Positions 1 through 12,054 of a stretch of DNA of 64,000 nucleotides are shown here, one piece after another. The stretch's first letter is position 1. The number at the start of each line of letters is the position of its first letter. Origin of the DNA: Salvator merianae (Eukaryota > Chordata > Lepidosauria > Squamata > Teiidae); NCBI GenBank assembly GCA_003586115.2, contig QVOM02000116.1, positions 39,996,128-40,060,127 of the forward strand, read 5' to 3'. The position numbers and the translations under genes are program-made. Under the pieces are notes generated by a model. That model did not search any database and was not told the DNA's origin. It worked only from the letters and a program-made list of their open reading frames with translations.

Positions 1-3000
1 CCTTCTCTCAAAGTTCTCTGTGGTCTTCAGTCCCAGCTTTCTACAAAGCTAAAAAATGGACCAGTCTGATCAAATGAAAAGGCCATTTAGTTTGGTGTCT
101 TGCTTCTGGGAGATTCTTATCCAGAATCTTTCTGGACTTACTGCTGTACTGCTGCAGCAAAACATGGGGCCTAAGGTCTGCATGTTATTGTGGTATAAAG
201 GAGGTCATGCCTTCTGCTAGAATGCTGCATCCATATTGGATGGAGGGCAGTAGATGAGACTAGGTGGCCCAAAATGTTAGACTGCCCCAGACACAGAGCT
301 TTTTACAACTTGAGATGTTCTGATAATGGCCAAATTTCATCATCATATTGACTTGGTCAAATCTGGCTTTTATAAGGTCTTTGCATAAGTGCGTTGCCAT
401 GTTAAATAACAGGTATTTCTCTAAATCTACCTGCTGTTTAAAAGAGGCAAGTGCAGCTGGCATGGGAAATAGATGCCAAATCATTTTGGAATTCTATATT
501 TATGGCTCTTTGTTTTAACGTCTGCCATAGATTTAGGCCCCAAACAGCTCGAGTCTTGTAGGGAGGTACCAGGCAGGGATCAAAGTGAAGCAACCACTGA
601 AGGGTCAGCCGCCTTAGTGTGTGCACATAAGGTGTTAGTTAACCACCACTTTTTCTGTGCAAATGCACTTCAGAATCCAGAGATGAAGGACTAGAGCCAC
701 TGAGTGGCACTGCTTCCTTACTTCCTAGGTTGGCATGATTAACCCCTTTGCCCTGACTGTTACCATGAAGAGGTTTCAGCACAGTTTTGGTTGCATAAAA
801 AATAATTATGGTCCTGTCTTAGCAAATTTCTCACTCCATACACATGAGTTGCCTTAGGTTTGGCAGCTGTGTTCTTGCAGCAGACAACGCAAAGTCCATG
901 TAATCCCCTAAGAGCATTTCCTCCCATTACAGGTATAATATCAGTAATACTACCAGTCACTTTCAGACTGTTCATTGTGTTAAATTAATCTTGAAGTACC
1001 TCCACTGATTTGACCAGAGTTCAGTGATATTGTACCACTCAAGGCTTCTTTTTACTCCTATGGCAAAATTCCCATTTGACTTCACAGGGAGCAAGAGCAG
1101 GCCCTAGATAATGAGATAATTAACTTAGATAATTAGCTTGTTATTATCAACTTCTATTCTGCTTGCTAAGGAAATTAAATATTGGAGTTTGTGTTTCAAC
1201 AAGGCAAGCGTAACAACTTAAAGTGGCAGAGCTCTGTTTTAAGTGGAGAGCTTTGAAGACGCAGTAATGTAAAATATAAGGAGAAATTTAAAAAATTAGA
1301 ATGTTAAAGGTAAGAGACTGGTTGCTTCAAATTTGGTTTGGATGGTTTGACAAGAAAATTAACAGACCACCCGTCTGATCTGTCTGCTTTTCCATCCTTT
1401 AAATACTTATTCTGCACCATTATTGAACATTATGACTTCTATTCCACACACTTTACATAATAATGCCAGAAGGGATACAGCCTTATTAGGAAAATGGAAG
1501 CTATCAACATGATTCGGCATGTTTTAATGCATCCCCTACAGCCTGAACACAGCAATCATTATAAACAAGCAACTGGTACTGCATCCATTACAGATAGCTT
1601 CCTTTCCTATGAGTCATATTTCATCTTCTTCAATAGGTGTTCTCCATCATAATTTTTTCTGTCACTTATTACAGTTGATGTTAAATGGCTTTTCAGCTAA
1701 ATGCTTGTTTGTGTTATTTATTAACTACAGTACTTTTCAAGTGCTATACTTTTACATTTCAGACTAAATGGATGAGCGTTCTCATAGAATGCCGGGAGCT
1801 GGCCGTAGGGTAAAGAAGAGTTTGCAGGGTGATAGGATTGGACAATTTTGAATGAGGACCCAGAGAGGCAGATTCTGGTCTGCGCTCTGGATTGCACAGT
1901 AGTTGGCAAGGACAACGGCGAACACCTGGAGTGCAAGGTTGATTGAATAACAAAGCAGATTGTACCTTTGTGTTTTCCATGCATACCTTGGAGAGATCAA
2001 TCCCTTGATATATAACGTGATTTAGGATTATGAGGACTGAAGTACAAATTATGAAGAAAGTGAATATCTGGCACTGCTTGGAGACCTGAGATTATTTAGG
2101 GTTTTGTGATGTTTAAGTGCTCCAGTTTTCAACACCATGACAAAGCAGTGCTCTTTTTGAGTCTAACATTTTTTGCCAGCAATATTTTATTTTGAGTTAA
2201 GCCACATTTCCCTTTTCCACCACAACAAACAAAAAACTGGATATGCAAAAATTAATCAACCCATTATCTAAAATGTATGACTGTTTGTCTCCATCTGGAT
2301 GAGCTGTTAACCAAATGTATTGTTGAGCACATTCAGCTCTGTGGTGCTGCAGTCACGTTAGCAACAGATTTTCTTTTTTTTTATCACCTTTCCATTATTT
2401 AAATTGCAACAAGCAATGTAGTGGCGCTGATGTTGCACTGGGACTACTGTTTCTGAAAAGAATAGTCAAGCTGGACACTAGGCCACAAGTTCCTAGGTTC
2501 TCTGTGGATAAAACAATTATGCTATAACTTTGTTTTTGCTTTGCTTTTGCTTGTGATATCAATGCTTATCTATTTTCCTTCGATCACTGAATGTTGCTTG
2601 AGGATGCTGATGGGTTACATCATTGCCTATAGTGACTTGTTAAGTCTGTAGAAGATAATCCAAGTTGTCTTTTCATACATTTACCTGCATCCTGGGTGGA
2701 GAAGGATTGTAAATAGTGCTAAGAGCTTTTATGCTATTTTATTCTTTCAATAAAAAATAGATAAACATAAAGTGATTAATTACAAGTCTGGATCAAAATC
2801 ACCTTGTAAGTGAGTGTTATTGAATGATGCAGCTCCTGGTCTAACTTGATGGCACATTCCTCCTTAACTGTTTTCAGTCTAGTGTCAGTGAACCAGCCCC
2901 CCCCTTTTTTTTAAGCTGCTCTTGTCAATGATCTGAATCTGGGGCAACCTGTCCTTTTATTGATGGTTATAGATCTTTCACTGCCTTCAGCCCTGCAGGT

Positions 3001-4274
3001 TATGTTATTCTTCTGCACTATTTAGAGGGTTGCTCTTCCTCCTTCCTTCTTTTGTAAAGATGATCCCCAAAGGCTGCCTATCAGAAACTCTGCTCTTCTG
3101 GCAGGAAAACATGAATACTCTATCAGTTTTGTCAACACTTAGGGCTTTTAAGCATCTCATTTGGAATTTGGGGGTAAAATGTCACCCATACAGCTACATC
3201 TACTTCTCTGCCCACTCATCAGATGTGACGCACTGCAGTATTATCGTCACTATTGCCTGGGGTAGCAACTTCCAGGGGAACCTTTTATTGCTGCAGTCAT
3301 AGATACTTTTATCTATTTTATTTTTTGCAATGTTTACATACCACTTTGCACTTATAAAAAAATCTCAGAGAAGTTCACATATGGATTTGAAAACAAGGCA
3401 GAAAACAAGAGATACATACATTGTAACAGTTCAAAATTGAACATACTGGCTTTCGCCAACTCTGGTGATAGTAACATCTATTTTTATTTAAGAGAGCGAA
3501 CTCTTTCCTTTTGCGTGATCTCAACGTATAATCCATTTTTTTCGTTTAACTTTGGCTCTCATGTTCTGGGAAAAAGTGAACGAGTGAGATCTGCTTCCTC
3601 TGCTTTTTTAATTTATTAACCTATATCTTGTCCTTCACAGCCACAGTGCTTCTAAGGGATGACAAAGTCCTTCAATTCACACTTCAGAGTGTGAATGAAC
3701 AAAGGGAAAAATATAAGAAAAGGACCTCAGCAGTGATATGCTTTTTTACGTGTAGTCTTCTTAACATGTTTTTCCTTCTAACAAGTCATTTGCATCCACA
3801 GATTCATGATGTCTGGGTAATTAAGAACTGATTTCATCAGGATCGTCCAGGTTGCCATAGCAGCTAAACTTACTCCTTTTGTGGAAATGTTACCAGTCCC
3901 TTGGCTTCTGTTTACCGTGTAACCAGACACATTATTAGCTTAATGAAGGAGCTCTTCAAGAAGCTTCTTTCAAATTTACTAGTTAGCTGCCCAAGAAGTA
4001 TATCACTGCTGTGTGCTCTCTTTCATTCACAGGGGCCATCTGGACAGATCTGTAATGGCTATCAATTGCTTATCATGAACACCTTATCTCCTTTTGTGGA
4101 ATGGAGTGAAACAAAAACCAGTGTTTCTCTAAATGTAGCTTGTGTTGCTGGCTTTTATATATCAGCTGCTCTCTTAGCTTTTATAATTCTTCTCATGCCC
4201 AAGAAACATGTTCTGTCTAACATTCCAGATTTTTTCCCCCCAGTTCTGATTACAGCCATCCCATGCACAACGCG
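1..4274. other. Non-genic AT-rich stretch
   Basis: No exon, RNA gene or clear transposon is recognisable in this stretch on either strand. All open frames are short, overlap one another and show no domain motif. Two weak relics can be seen. Around 1040-1108 there is a short palindrome-like segment (CAAAATTCCCATTTGACTTC) that resembles an old reptile DNA-transposon remnant. Around 3305-3400 the reverse strand resembles the AT-rich 3' tail of a LINE or SINE. Both are low confidence. The rest appears to be unique sequence. Confidence 0.5.
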
Positions 4275-4417
4275 GTTTTGCTTTCACATGGTTGGTAAAA
4301 TGTAGCTTTCCCTGTACATCACATTACAACATTTACACAATTGACTTCACTTCATTATTGCAGTCTTGGAAACTTCAGTTCATGTGATTTGGCCTCTGAG
4401 ATGCCACTGGTCTGCAA
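4275..4417. repeat. Interspersed repeat, family I, copy 1
   Basis: This segment is similar to 16095-16199 and 48186-48290. Shared landmarks are CATGGTTGGTAAAATGTA in the first two copies, and in all three a GAAACTTTCAGT-like word followed by TTTGGCCTCTGAG and a CACTGGT word. The copies differ by many substitutions and small gaps, so the family is old. Its class is not recognised, and no terminal repeats or coding remnants are visible. Confidence 0.5.
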
Positions 4418-4805
4418 CGGAAGACTGCATTTCTGCTTTCTGCTTTCTGCTCTACCAGATCTGGAGCATGTGTCACTACTGTTGTCTATGGTGAACTGAA
4501 ATGTAGTTTGGAAGCATCAAAGCAAGGCTGCTGTATGGCATGTTGCCCTCCTCCCATGGGAACAACATTACAAGTGAAGTTTCTGTTTTTATTTTTAGAA
4601 AAAAGACACTGTTGCTCTCAGAAATCTTCCGAGAACATTTTGCAGATCATAGTGGTCAGCCTTAGACTATAGTTTTCTTCTGCAACGTTCTTGTCTCATT
4701 CTTTGATTATGATAGGCGGATCATAATAGCAGAATCAATGGAGGGCTGGAACAATGCACAAAAGTGGGGAGGCAGGATTTTTTAATGACCACTTACAGTG
4801 GTGGT

Positions 4806-4925
4806 CCATGACTTTAAGGGTGGGTGTTCACACCCCGTGCAAAGCACGCCATGGCTGTTTGCGGGGCCTCCAGGCCTCCGTACTGCCGCAGCAGGTCGCC
4901 TAACAGGTCACCCTTAAAGTCATGG
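4806..4925. mobile_element. Short palindromic element with 17-bp perfect inverted ends
   Basis: The segment begins CCATGACTTTAAGGGTG and ends with its exact reverse complement, CACCCTTAAAGTCATGG. The 86-bp interior is GC- and CpG-rich compared with its surroundings (for example TGCCGCAGCAGGTCGCC). This is the structure of a miniature inverted-repeat transposon. The family is not recognised and no clear flanking duplication is seen. A structured hairpin with another role is possible but less likely. Confidence 0.6.
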
Positions 4926-6019
4926 GCTATTGCTGACTACTTGTGACCAAAAGCATTAAGGATGGAAAAGGTTCCACTACATCTCTGCTGCTACTGGGAG
5001 TCAAGAAGCAAGAGAGAATAAAGATACATTCAGGCGCCACTTACTTATTCTGCTGTATTTGGATATTCTGGAATAAAGCAGAACAGTGCAGAACAGAAGA
5101 GGCCACACCACCTTCTAAGCCCTTTGTCTACACTGGACGGAGTGTAGCCTGGTCTAAGTGGGCTGCCTAGATGGGGTGGTCCAGGGGGTGCTAGACCAGC
5201 TCAGAGAGGCACACAGAAAGGCACATGCCTCTTTGGGCCAGTTTGGCAGGAAGCCATTTTGGTAGTGCACCAAATTAGATCATCAAAATGGGTCCCTCAG
5301 TGCTACCACCTCTAAGCTGCTTTTGAACATTTTCTTTACTGTGTGTGAAACCACCTGACCATCAAAGGAAAGGAGAAGGAAGTCAGGGAAGGGAGGGAGG
5401 ATGAGAGAAAAAGACCTCTGGGGGAGAAGTAAAAACAACAACAACAAAAACTGTTTCCATGTAAGCCACTATGACATTATCAGCCACATGGCCCCCAGTT
5501 GGTCTACCTTCTGTTCCCAGCCACCCACAAGTTTCTGGACCACTGCTGCTGCCACGCCAGGTCTTCAGCTTCTGGACTTCAACAACAGTCCTCTCTCCTC
5601 TTCCAAGTTCTGCACCCACACTAGTGCAGCCAATGTGCCTGTTTTCAGCCCCGCTCTGCCATGGCTGCTTCATGTTCTGTGGCCACCTCACTTCCTCAGG
5701 GGCACTTCATCCCTTGCACAGTGGCAAGGCAGGGTGAGCGGTGAAGGTGCAGGTGGCTACTACTCTCATGAGTAGGTACTAGTAGATTCCTTTGATAAGA
5801 CTGAAGAGCTCCGAGCTTGTTGAGCCTGATCTCTGCCATATCTCATGTTCTGAGACTGCAGACCATGCCACGACCCCTCAGAGGGTGAGATGTCTAGCAT
5901 CTAGCATGAGCCCCCCTCCCAAGCTCCCTCTTCAGCAGGTGCTCTCTCCCTGCCACCAGCAGTATTGCCACCATCTTGCCAAGCAGGGCAGGCAAACTGG
6001 ACACATTGGCTGCCCAGCC
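4926..6019. other. Non-genic stretch
   Basis: No gene is recognised. A purine-rich run lies near 5362-5445. The two overlapping plus-strand frames between 5401 and 5775 lack any domain and are probably accidental, because this stretch is locally C-rich. Part of 5120-5260 resembles MITE interiors elsewhere in the window (GGTCTAAGTGGGCTGC words), but no ends could be found. Confidence 0.4.
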
Positions 6020-6215
6020 TAGTCAAACCAGGATGACACAATGCATTAGGCACACAGTACTGTCTTTGCTGCCACCTGAAGGCTGCTTCCTGGGACAAGT
6101 AGCCTGTTTGTGCCCCTTGGATCCAGCCATGTGGTAATGCCAAGGATTGAAAATGGAACCATTTCCATGCAAAGCAGATGCTCTTCTACTGATTCCCATA
6201 AAATCAATGGAACTG
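6020..6215 (-). repeat. tRNA-derived SINE, degenerate
   Basis: Read on the minus strand, 6215 to 6123 gives a tRNA-like head. An A-box-like TCAGTAGAAGAGCATCTGC is followed by TTTGCATG, a B-box-like GGTTCCATTTTCAATCC and then CTTGGCATTACC. The order matches the common squamate SINE head (CTCAGTGGTAGAGCATCTGC, then GGTTCAATCC). The body continues toward 6020 with GGATCCAAGGGGCACAAAC. The copy is mutated and is not expected to be transcribed. The squamate family assignment is from knowledge of the family, not a database hit. Confidence 0.65.
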
Positions 6216-6939
6216 AGCCAAAACTTTGACCTTGAAGGGTTTTTCCTCCCAATGAATTTAATTCCCTGGTCAGTTTTGAATTTGCAATATTTTGTTCTTA
6301 TTCTTTGACTAAGATATATTAACTGTTTTATGAGCATTTCGGTCCTAAAAGCAGGAGTCATTTACAAATAAAAGGAAGCAGTAAAAATGTGCATTTTTAT
6401 ATCATTCCCCCGAATTTAAATTTGTTGGGAAGAACTTACTAATCGTTTACAGACAGCATTAATGATGCTGAGAAACATATCTGTGGAAGAGAAAAGAAAC
6501 ATCAACCAATTTTTTTGCTTACAAAAATAGCAGCAACATTGCTAGTGTGCAAGTTTATTATGCAACTGCAAAATGACCTCACAATTTGTATGCAGTAATA
6601 TTTTAATAATATTTATTATTTGTTTTGTGCCTATAATTAACTAGATTTTTATTCCTTAAATATTCAGCCTGAAGGCATTCTTTGAAATTATAAGGCGGAG
6701 TAAAATTGAACAGTTTTAGAAACATACAGTAGAAATAAAAATATTTAACTTTATTATTTTGCTATTATATAGAAATATGAAAAATGGTGGTTGTAATCCA
6801 GACTTTCAGATCTGCTGTTGGCAGGAATTTAGATGGCTCTTGCTGCACTTTCTTTCAACACTATCACAGCTGAAGCAGAATCCATTGTCTGTAGTGTCTT
6901 TATCCTGTCCTCATCATCCCCACCAGCCATCCTTTAGCT

Positions 6940-7100
6940 CCTGCCATATACATGTCCAAATGAAAAAAAGGGTGCCATCCAGGAAGGTTGAATGGTGTAA
7001 TGGGATCCCAACTCTCTTTGTGCTGTGGCCAGTGCTCTGTGCCTTCACAAGGATGCTGAACTAGTTGAGCTATGGCCTGATCCAGCAAGGCTTCACTAAT
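6940..7100 (+). mobile_element. 3' end fragment of a CR1/L3-like LINE
   Basis: The end of this stretch reads GGATGCTGAACTAGTTGAGC then GGCCTGATCCAGCAAGGCTT. These are the same terminal words as the LINE 3' ends at 7104-7363, 23040-23190 and 62211-62475. It appears to be an older fragment directly followed by a second one in the same orientation. Nothing coding remains. Confidence 0.5.
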
Positions 7101-7103
7101 CTC

Positions 7104-7363
7104 TTTTAAGAAAGGGATAGACAGATTAATGGAGGACAGGCATTTCAGTGGCTACTAGTTGATACCTAGGTACTGCCTCTAGGTTGGAAAAGCAGGAAGA
7201 ATGGTTCTAAAGGCCATTTACAGGGAGTTGGGAGCTGGTGGAGGTTTTGCCTTTGACTTCTGTTTGAGAATGCCCAGAAGCAATTGGCAGATCACTGTGT
7301 GAGACAGGATGCTGGACTAGTTGGGCTGTGACCTGATCCAGTAGGGTTCCTCTTATGTTCTTA
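7104..7363 (+). mobile_element. CR1/L3-like LINE 3' end
   Basis: The first bases translate as the end of a LINE ORF2, KGIDRLMEDRHFSGY then stop. They are followed by a 3' UTR with TTTGCCTTTGACTTCTGTTT, AGACAGGATGCTGGACTAGT, GACCTGATCCAGTAGGGTTC and the terminus CTCTTATGTTCTTA. The copies at 62211-62475 (minus) and 8925-9300 (minus) carry the same blocks. The copy is 5' truncated, as is usual for these LINEs. The CR1/L3 assignment is by resemblance. Confidence 0.6.
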
Positions 7364-7764
7364 AGGGCTCTAGTATCCAAAGGTCTTGCATTGTTAAAAT
7401 ACTTTGCTACCAGGCTGAAGGAGGGACATAGGGTGGTATCCTAGGGCTTCATCACCTACTCTACAACAGTCTGGTAATGTTGGATTTTCCCCCCAAATCT
7501 GTGGATACACAGATTTCACTGCCAGGCTATAGGAGGGAGACTAAGTGGCAGAGGAGGTCCTCTCCAACTGCCCTACTCAGAAAGGCAATGCTGGATTCTT
7601 CTCTTGACTACCATCCGGGCAGCCATTGTACCACAAGGTTGCAGGAGGAGACAGAGTGACTCTGGAGGATTTCTTCATCAGCCCTGCCATTAAGTTCCCC
7701 AGTCCCTTTTCTTCTGTGTATCATGGATTATAAAAAAAGTCTGAAGTCAGGGACTTCTTTAATC

Positions 7765-7820
7765 CTTATATGTTGTAAGCCGTTCTGATGGTCTTCTGGT
7801 TTGTGAGTGGCATATAGTAA
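7765..7820 (+). repeat. LINE/SINE 3' tail remnant
   Basis: The words TATGTTGTAAGCCGTTCTGA and GAGTGGCATATAGTAATGG resemble the common squamate retroposon terminus (TTGTAAGCCGCCCTGAG, then GGCGGTATATAAAT). The GGAT microsatellite that follows has probably grown from this tail. Confidence 0.45.
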
Positions 7821-7854
7821 TGGATGGATGGGTGGATGGATGGATGGATGGATG
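7821..7854. repeat. Microsatellite (TGGA)n
   Basis: About eight units of TGGA with one interruption (GGGT), directly after a retroposon 3' tail. Tail-derived microsatellites are common in reptile genomes. Confidence 0.9.
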
Positions 7855-8924
7855 ATCCCCTTTCTTTTTCAGTGGTGGAAGCCCCGGTTAGTGAGAGGGG
7901 AGTTGCATATGGCCTGCTTCATGTCGGAACTCCCATCACAAGAAGATTGGGATTGCATTATTTTTAAGACTCCAGTATAGCTGCATAGGTAAAGAATGTT
8001 TATATAACTGAGTGATGATTTTAAAAACCCAGCTTTCTGAAGAGAGCCACATATACTTTAAGTAAAAGGTGCAAGGGGATTTATTAATGTCTTCTCTGTG
8101 GCAAAAAGAATTATTATACAGTTCTATCATACCATGGTTATTGTCAACTGCTGCATTTTAATACTGTGCATCTCTGTTCCTGAGTGAAGGTCCTTTAGCC
8201 GTGATATTAACCTATTGCCCCACTGACCTCCAAATGAGTGTGCTGTCAGCTGCAATCAACTTTTCTTTCAGGAAAAAAGGTATTGCAAACACTGGCAAGA
8301 GAAAGCACCTTAGTACGAAAAGAGATGGCTTGCTTTACTTCTATTTATGGAAATACTGTTTTAGGGGAACTCACATCTTTTTCTAAATCTCAATATCATG
8401 AGTGAGCATTAAGGAGTCCATATGTTAGTTGCAGCTATCAACAACACACGTCCACAACATGTGTTAAAGACAAAACAGTTTTTTTAAAAAGTAGAAGTTA
8501 CAAGTACAACTCTTCTAATTTGGGTTTTAATGTGCATTGAGTTTTACTGTTTCTCTCTTTTGTGACCTGTCATGGAACCAACTGGTGAAAGAGAGGTTAT
8601 AAATGTGTACAATCTGAGCACAAAAGAGAAAGTGCCCTTCCTTGGAAGATTCATGACTCAAACTCCAAGATTTCCACCAAGCTGGCATCTGTAGATCTGA
8701 TCATTTTGGTTGCGTTGGTGAAAGGCATGCATGGCCCCATCAGATAGGCCCCATCCAAATCCAGTTCATACTTGAGTGACTTGGTTAAGGTATCAACAAA
8801 TCTGCAGCCCCAGATGGTGGACAGAAATAATTAATATGTATTTTCCGTGACAACAGTGGTGGAAGTGGGATGTAGATTCGGATGAGGAAGTGAGGTGTGA
8901 ACGTACAGATGAGGGGACTTAACA

Positions 8925-9300
8925 ACAAAAGTCTAAGAAATGTCCTACTAGATTGAATCTGTGAACCATCTAGCCTAGCAATCTGACCTTGAACTGACCA
9001 ACCAGGTGCACAGGGCAGTCCACCAGCAGGGCATGAGCACACAACTTGCTCTGCTTCCAGAGTCCTGGCAGTTGGCCTCAGAGTCATACTGCCTCCTATA
9101 GCCTTGGGGACTAATAGTCATTGATAGCCCTGACCTCCATAAATTTGTCTAATCTGTTTTTGAAACTATCCAATCTGATAGCCAACACCACCTTTCATGG
9201 GAATGAATTCCAAATTTTAACTATGCATTGTGTAAAAAAAAATCCTTTTGTCTTTCCTGATTTCTCCAGGATTTATTAACAAAGGAAGAAAATGTTTTCC
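8925..9300 (-). mobile_element. CR1/L3-like LINE 3' end, degenerate
   Basis: Read on the minus strand, 9280 to 9113 translates to FFTQCIVKIWNSFP, a stop, KVVLAIRLDSFKNRLDKFME and a stop about ten codons later. This is the typical last segment of a CR1-type ORF2 (a WNSLP-like motif, then a SFKxRLDKF motif). The following UTR has GGCTAGATGG and ends near TTTCTTAGAC, corresponding to the CTTATGTTCTTA terminus of the family. An internal stop and substitutions show that the copy is dead. Confidence 0.65.
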
Positions 9301-9388
9301 CTCTGCATTCTGTCCACATGGTACTTACAATGTCACCTAGGATTGCACTGTTAACTAGCTACCATTTTGCTTCTCAAGTTGTACACTA

Positions 9389-9826
9389 GGGCTGGATTCA
9401 CACTCACCTAACTGGTACGGTATAACAATACCATATGGAAGCCGATCAGATTGAAGTGTGGTGGGGGCCACTCACACTACGAGCACTGGATTAACCCCAT
9501 ATGTGTCCAGCATCACTTGCAGTGTGAATGGCCCTCCCAGATTGTCATGGCATCCTATGTGAAGTCCGAACTGGCATCCTATGTGAAGTTGGACATTGCC
9601 ATGATGATCCGGAAGCTGCTAGTGACTCATCGCACAGCACCCAGAAGAGGTACAATCTGTCATCCCTGGAATGATCTGGTCGGTCTGTGGACTACTTTTA
9701 AGTTGTCCACAGCTGGATTGCTCCAGGGAGGCATTAGATCCGGGTGAGCTGCAGCTGTCTTTATGCACAGATGGGGTTGACCAGTGAGCAGGTAGGATCA
9801 CTCCAGCTGCTAAGTGTGAAAAACCC
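9389..9826. mobile_element. PIF/Harbinger-like MITE, family C, with CTA target duplication
   Basis: The element begins GGGCTGGATTCACACTCACC and ends TAAGTGTGAAAAACCC. It is flanked by CTA on both sides (9386-9388 and 9827-9829). Just inside the left end is the palindrome GGTACGGTATAACAATACC, a hallmark shared with the copies at 23.8, 28.4 and 52.5 kb. The interior shares GTGGACTACTTTT and TCCACAGCTGGATT with the 23.8-kb copy. It contains a 24-bp internal tandem repeat at about 9548-9595 (GGCATCCTATGTGAAGT twice). There is no coding capacity. The Harbinger assignment rests on end structure and 3-bp duplication. Confidence 0.65.
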
Positions 9827-9829
9827 CTA

Positions 9830-11856
9830 GCAGTCTGCATCTTTTTAGTAGCTGATTAGAAGTTTATTGCAGAGAAAACTATGGACCCTATTTCTCTGTG
9901 TTTCCAAGTTACCCTTCTTAGTGGCTAAGCTACCTTACTATAACTGATCCAAACTGGCACATTTTAATTCACACTCCAGCAATTGTCCTAGTTTCCACAG
10001 TTGTTACTCTTAACTGTTGCCACTCAAGAAAAGATGCCTAGGCTTTTCTCATGAAAACAGGCTATTTTTCAAGACAGTTCAACATATATAAACAAAATCT
10101 GTTGCAATAACTGTGAAATCATTTGCATTCATAATTATAGTTGCTTTTCTCATAAATTGCAATCATATCCAAGAACGGATTCAAAAATAGAAATACATTA
10201 TTTATGCTTTATTGTTTGAAATGAAGTTCTGTTTTATGAAGCTGCAAAGATAAGGAATTAAATTTACTCAAAACAAGAAACTTGAAATACCACGATCTGG
10301 CAAGGTGATGACAGATCAAAATAATTATTTCTGCAGCTCCTTCTGAGACCTAGAACCTTTGAAACTGGTATCACTATAAAAGAAGAGAGAACAACACTCA
10401 CTTAGAAATGATACCACATTCAACATACGTAAGATGACATTATTCTAGTTGAGGGCTTCTACTGCACGAAAACATTTGAATTTTTTATAAGGTTTTACAT
10501 TTTTGATGAAAATATCTCACTGCAGAACTCTTTCTTAGATTCAAAAATATGTCTGTCAGAGAAATATTTAGAACTTCAATCTCATAAAAGCTCTTAGAAG
10601 TGATGAAGGATAGTCGACAGATCACAAGTCCCAGCTCTTTTATATAGTTCAGGAAAAATAAAACCAATTAAGCAGAAAACAGACCAAAGTATTTTAGCAA
10701 ATGCCCACTTTTCTATGCTGGTAATGTTATGTTTTCAGCTTTTGCTTTGTGTATGTTTGTCTCTATAGAAAATTAAATCTTTTCCATTTCATATAACTGT
10801 AGAATGATATCTAAGCACCATTAATCCAATATATTTCTGAAACATTCTGAAAGTTCAGGTGTGTTTCAGCTGAATGCATCATACAACTGACGGATATATT
10901 CACTTCTAGGCATAATGCCATTAGATGGATTTTCACACTTTCACTAAGCAGTAACTAACTCCACTGGTGGTTCCTTTCAAAATTTTCAGCCACCTGGGAC
11001 AAATGGGTTTATTTAGCATATGAATTAATATGAGTGACATATATGTATTTCAGAAAGCACTAAAAATGTTGATGAACAGAATTACTCTAATCTGTTTTTG
11101 CCATCAGTTTTCTATGATGTGAGGCCAGTACCAAATCCTGTTTTGGCAATTACAAAGCACACACTTTACAGTCTTTACTTTCAGTAGGCATTTCAACTGG
11201 CACAGATTTATTGGAAGCAAACATAGTTAACTACAACCTGAATGGGTTTGGGATGAGACAAATAATGGAATGTCCCTGCACACTCTGGCTACCTCCAGAC
11301 GCTAAGAGGCAATGCTAAATTTAAATAAGGTCCTGTGGTTGCCAGACACAAGGAGCAATCTGGGCTTACCTTAACATCTGCAGTGTTGGCAGCTTTTGGA
11401 ACCAGAGCGCCTGGGGCTACAGGAAACCAGCCAAGCAACCGTCAACTTCAATGAGCAGATTGCACCCAAGATAGACACCACACCAAAGGTAAGTGAGAAC
11501 AATCCTTTACCAGAAGCTCATTATGAACTCCTGGTAAGGTTGGAGACTACAGTTTTCTGCATCACAGGTAGTAGCAATCAGCAGCGGCTGAATATCTCTT
11601 CCAGTTGCTTCTTCCAACTTGTGGTGTGAATGCACTTGACTAGCAAGCTTCTTAGATGCTTGCTAATGTCAAGTGCAAACAGGCCCATAGATTCCAAAAG
11701 CTGCTGATGAATATCAAGGTAAACAATGCTATTATGGGAAACCTAGTGTCATTGCTGGATTTTCGTAATAGTGATATATTTGGTTTTGGTTGCCTAAATT
11801 GGGACTATATTGGGAATGACAGGGGAATTGTGACTTTCCCAATATCATCTTGAGAG
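9830..11856. other. Non-genic AT-rich stretch
   Basis: Unique-looking AT-rich sequence without recognisable exons. One possible MITE right end, AAGTGCAAACAGGCCC, lies at about 11671-11686. Its left partner may be near 11329 (GGTCCTGTGGTTGCC), but the match is too weak to define an element. A small palindrome, ACTAGCAAGC-TTCTTAGAT-GCTTGCTAAT, sits at about 11639-11667. Confidence 0.4.
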
Positions 11857-12054
11857 GGCTTGAAAGAATGAAAGATACAAATAGTAGATTAACTCCTTGG
11901 TATCTTAGTCTACAACCTCATTGTATGGAATTTCACCATAAAGCAGCAACGATTTGATTTTTTCCTCATATATGGTGAAATTCCATGCAATAAGGTTGTA
12001 GACTAAGATACCAACAAGTTAATCTTCTATTTGTGTCTTTCCTTCTTTCAAGCC
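11857..12054. mobile_element. Long near-perfect hairpin, probably a MITE
   Basis: The left arm (11857-11941) and right arm (about 11968-12054) are reverse complements over about 85 bases with a few mismatches. For example, GGTATCTTAGTCTACAACC on the left pairs with GGTTGTAGACTAAGATACC on the right, and TGGAATTTCACCATA pairs with TATGGTGAAATTCCA. The spacer is about 26 bases. Almost the whole element is arm, which is typical of foldback or MITE elements. A transcript through it would make a long hairpin RNA. No other copy is present in the window. Confidence 0.65.

Noticed and set aside
3901..4305. 134-codon open frame with a possible membrane segment
   Set aside because: It starts at TTG, has no family resemblance and ends inside an interspersed repeat. 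The hydrophobic stretch is expected from T-rich DNA.
5401..5775. Overlapping plus-strand frames of 124 and 88 codons with a possible exon
   Set aside because: Two frames are open over the same bases and neither has a domain. Local C-richness is enough to explain it.
11857..12054. microRNA precursor
   Set aside because: The arms are about 85 bases and nearly fully paired, longer than a usual precursor. A foldback transposon explains it better without small-RNA data.
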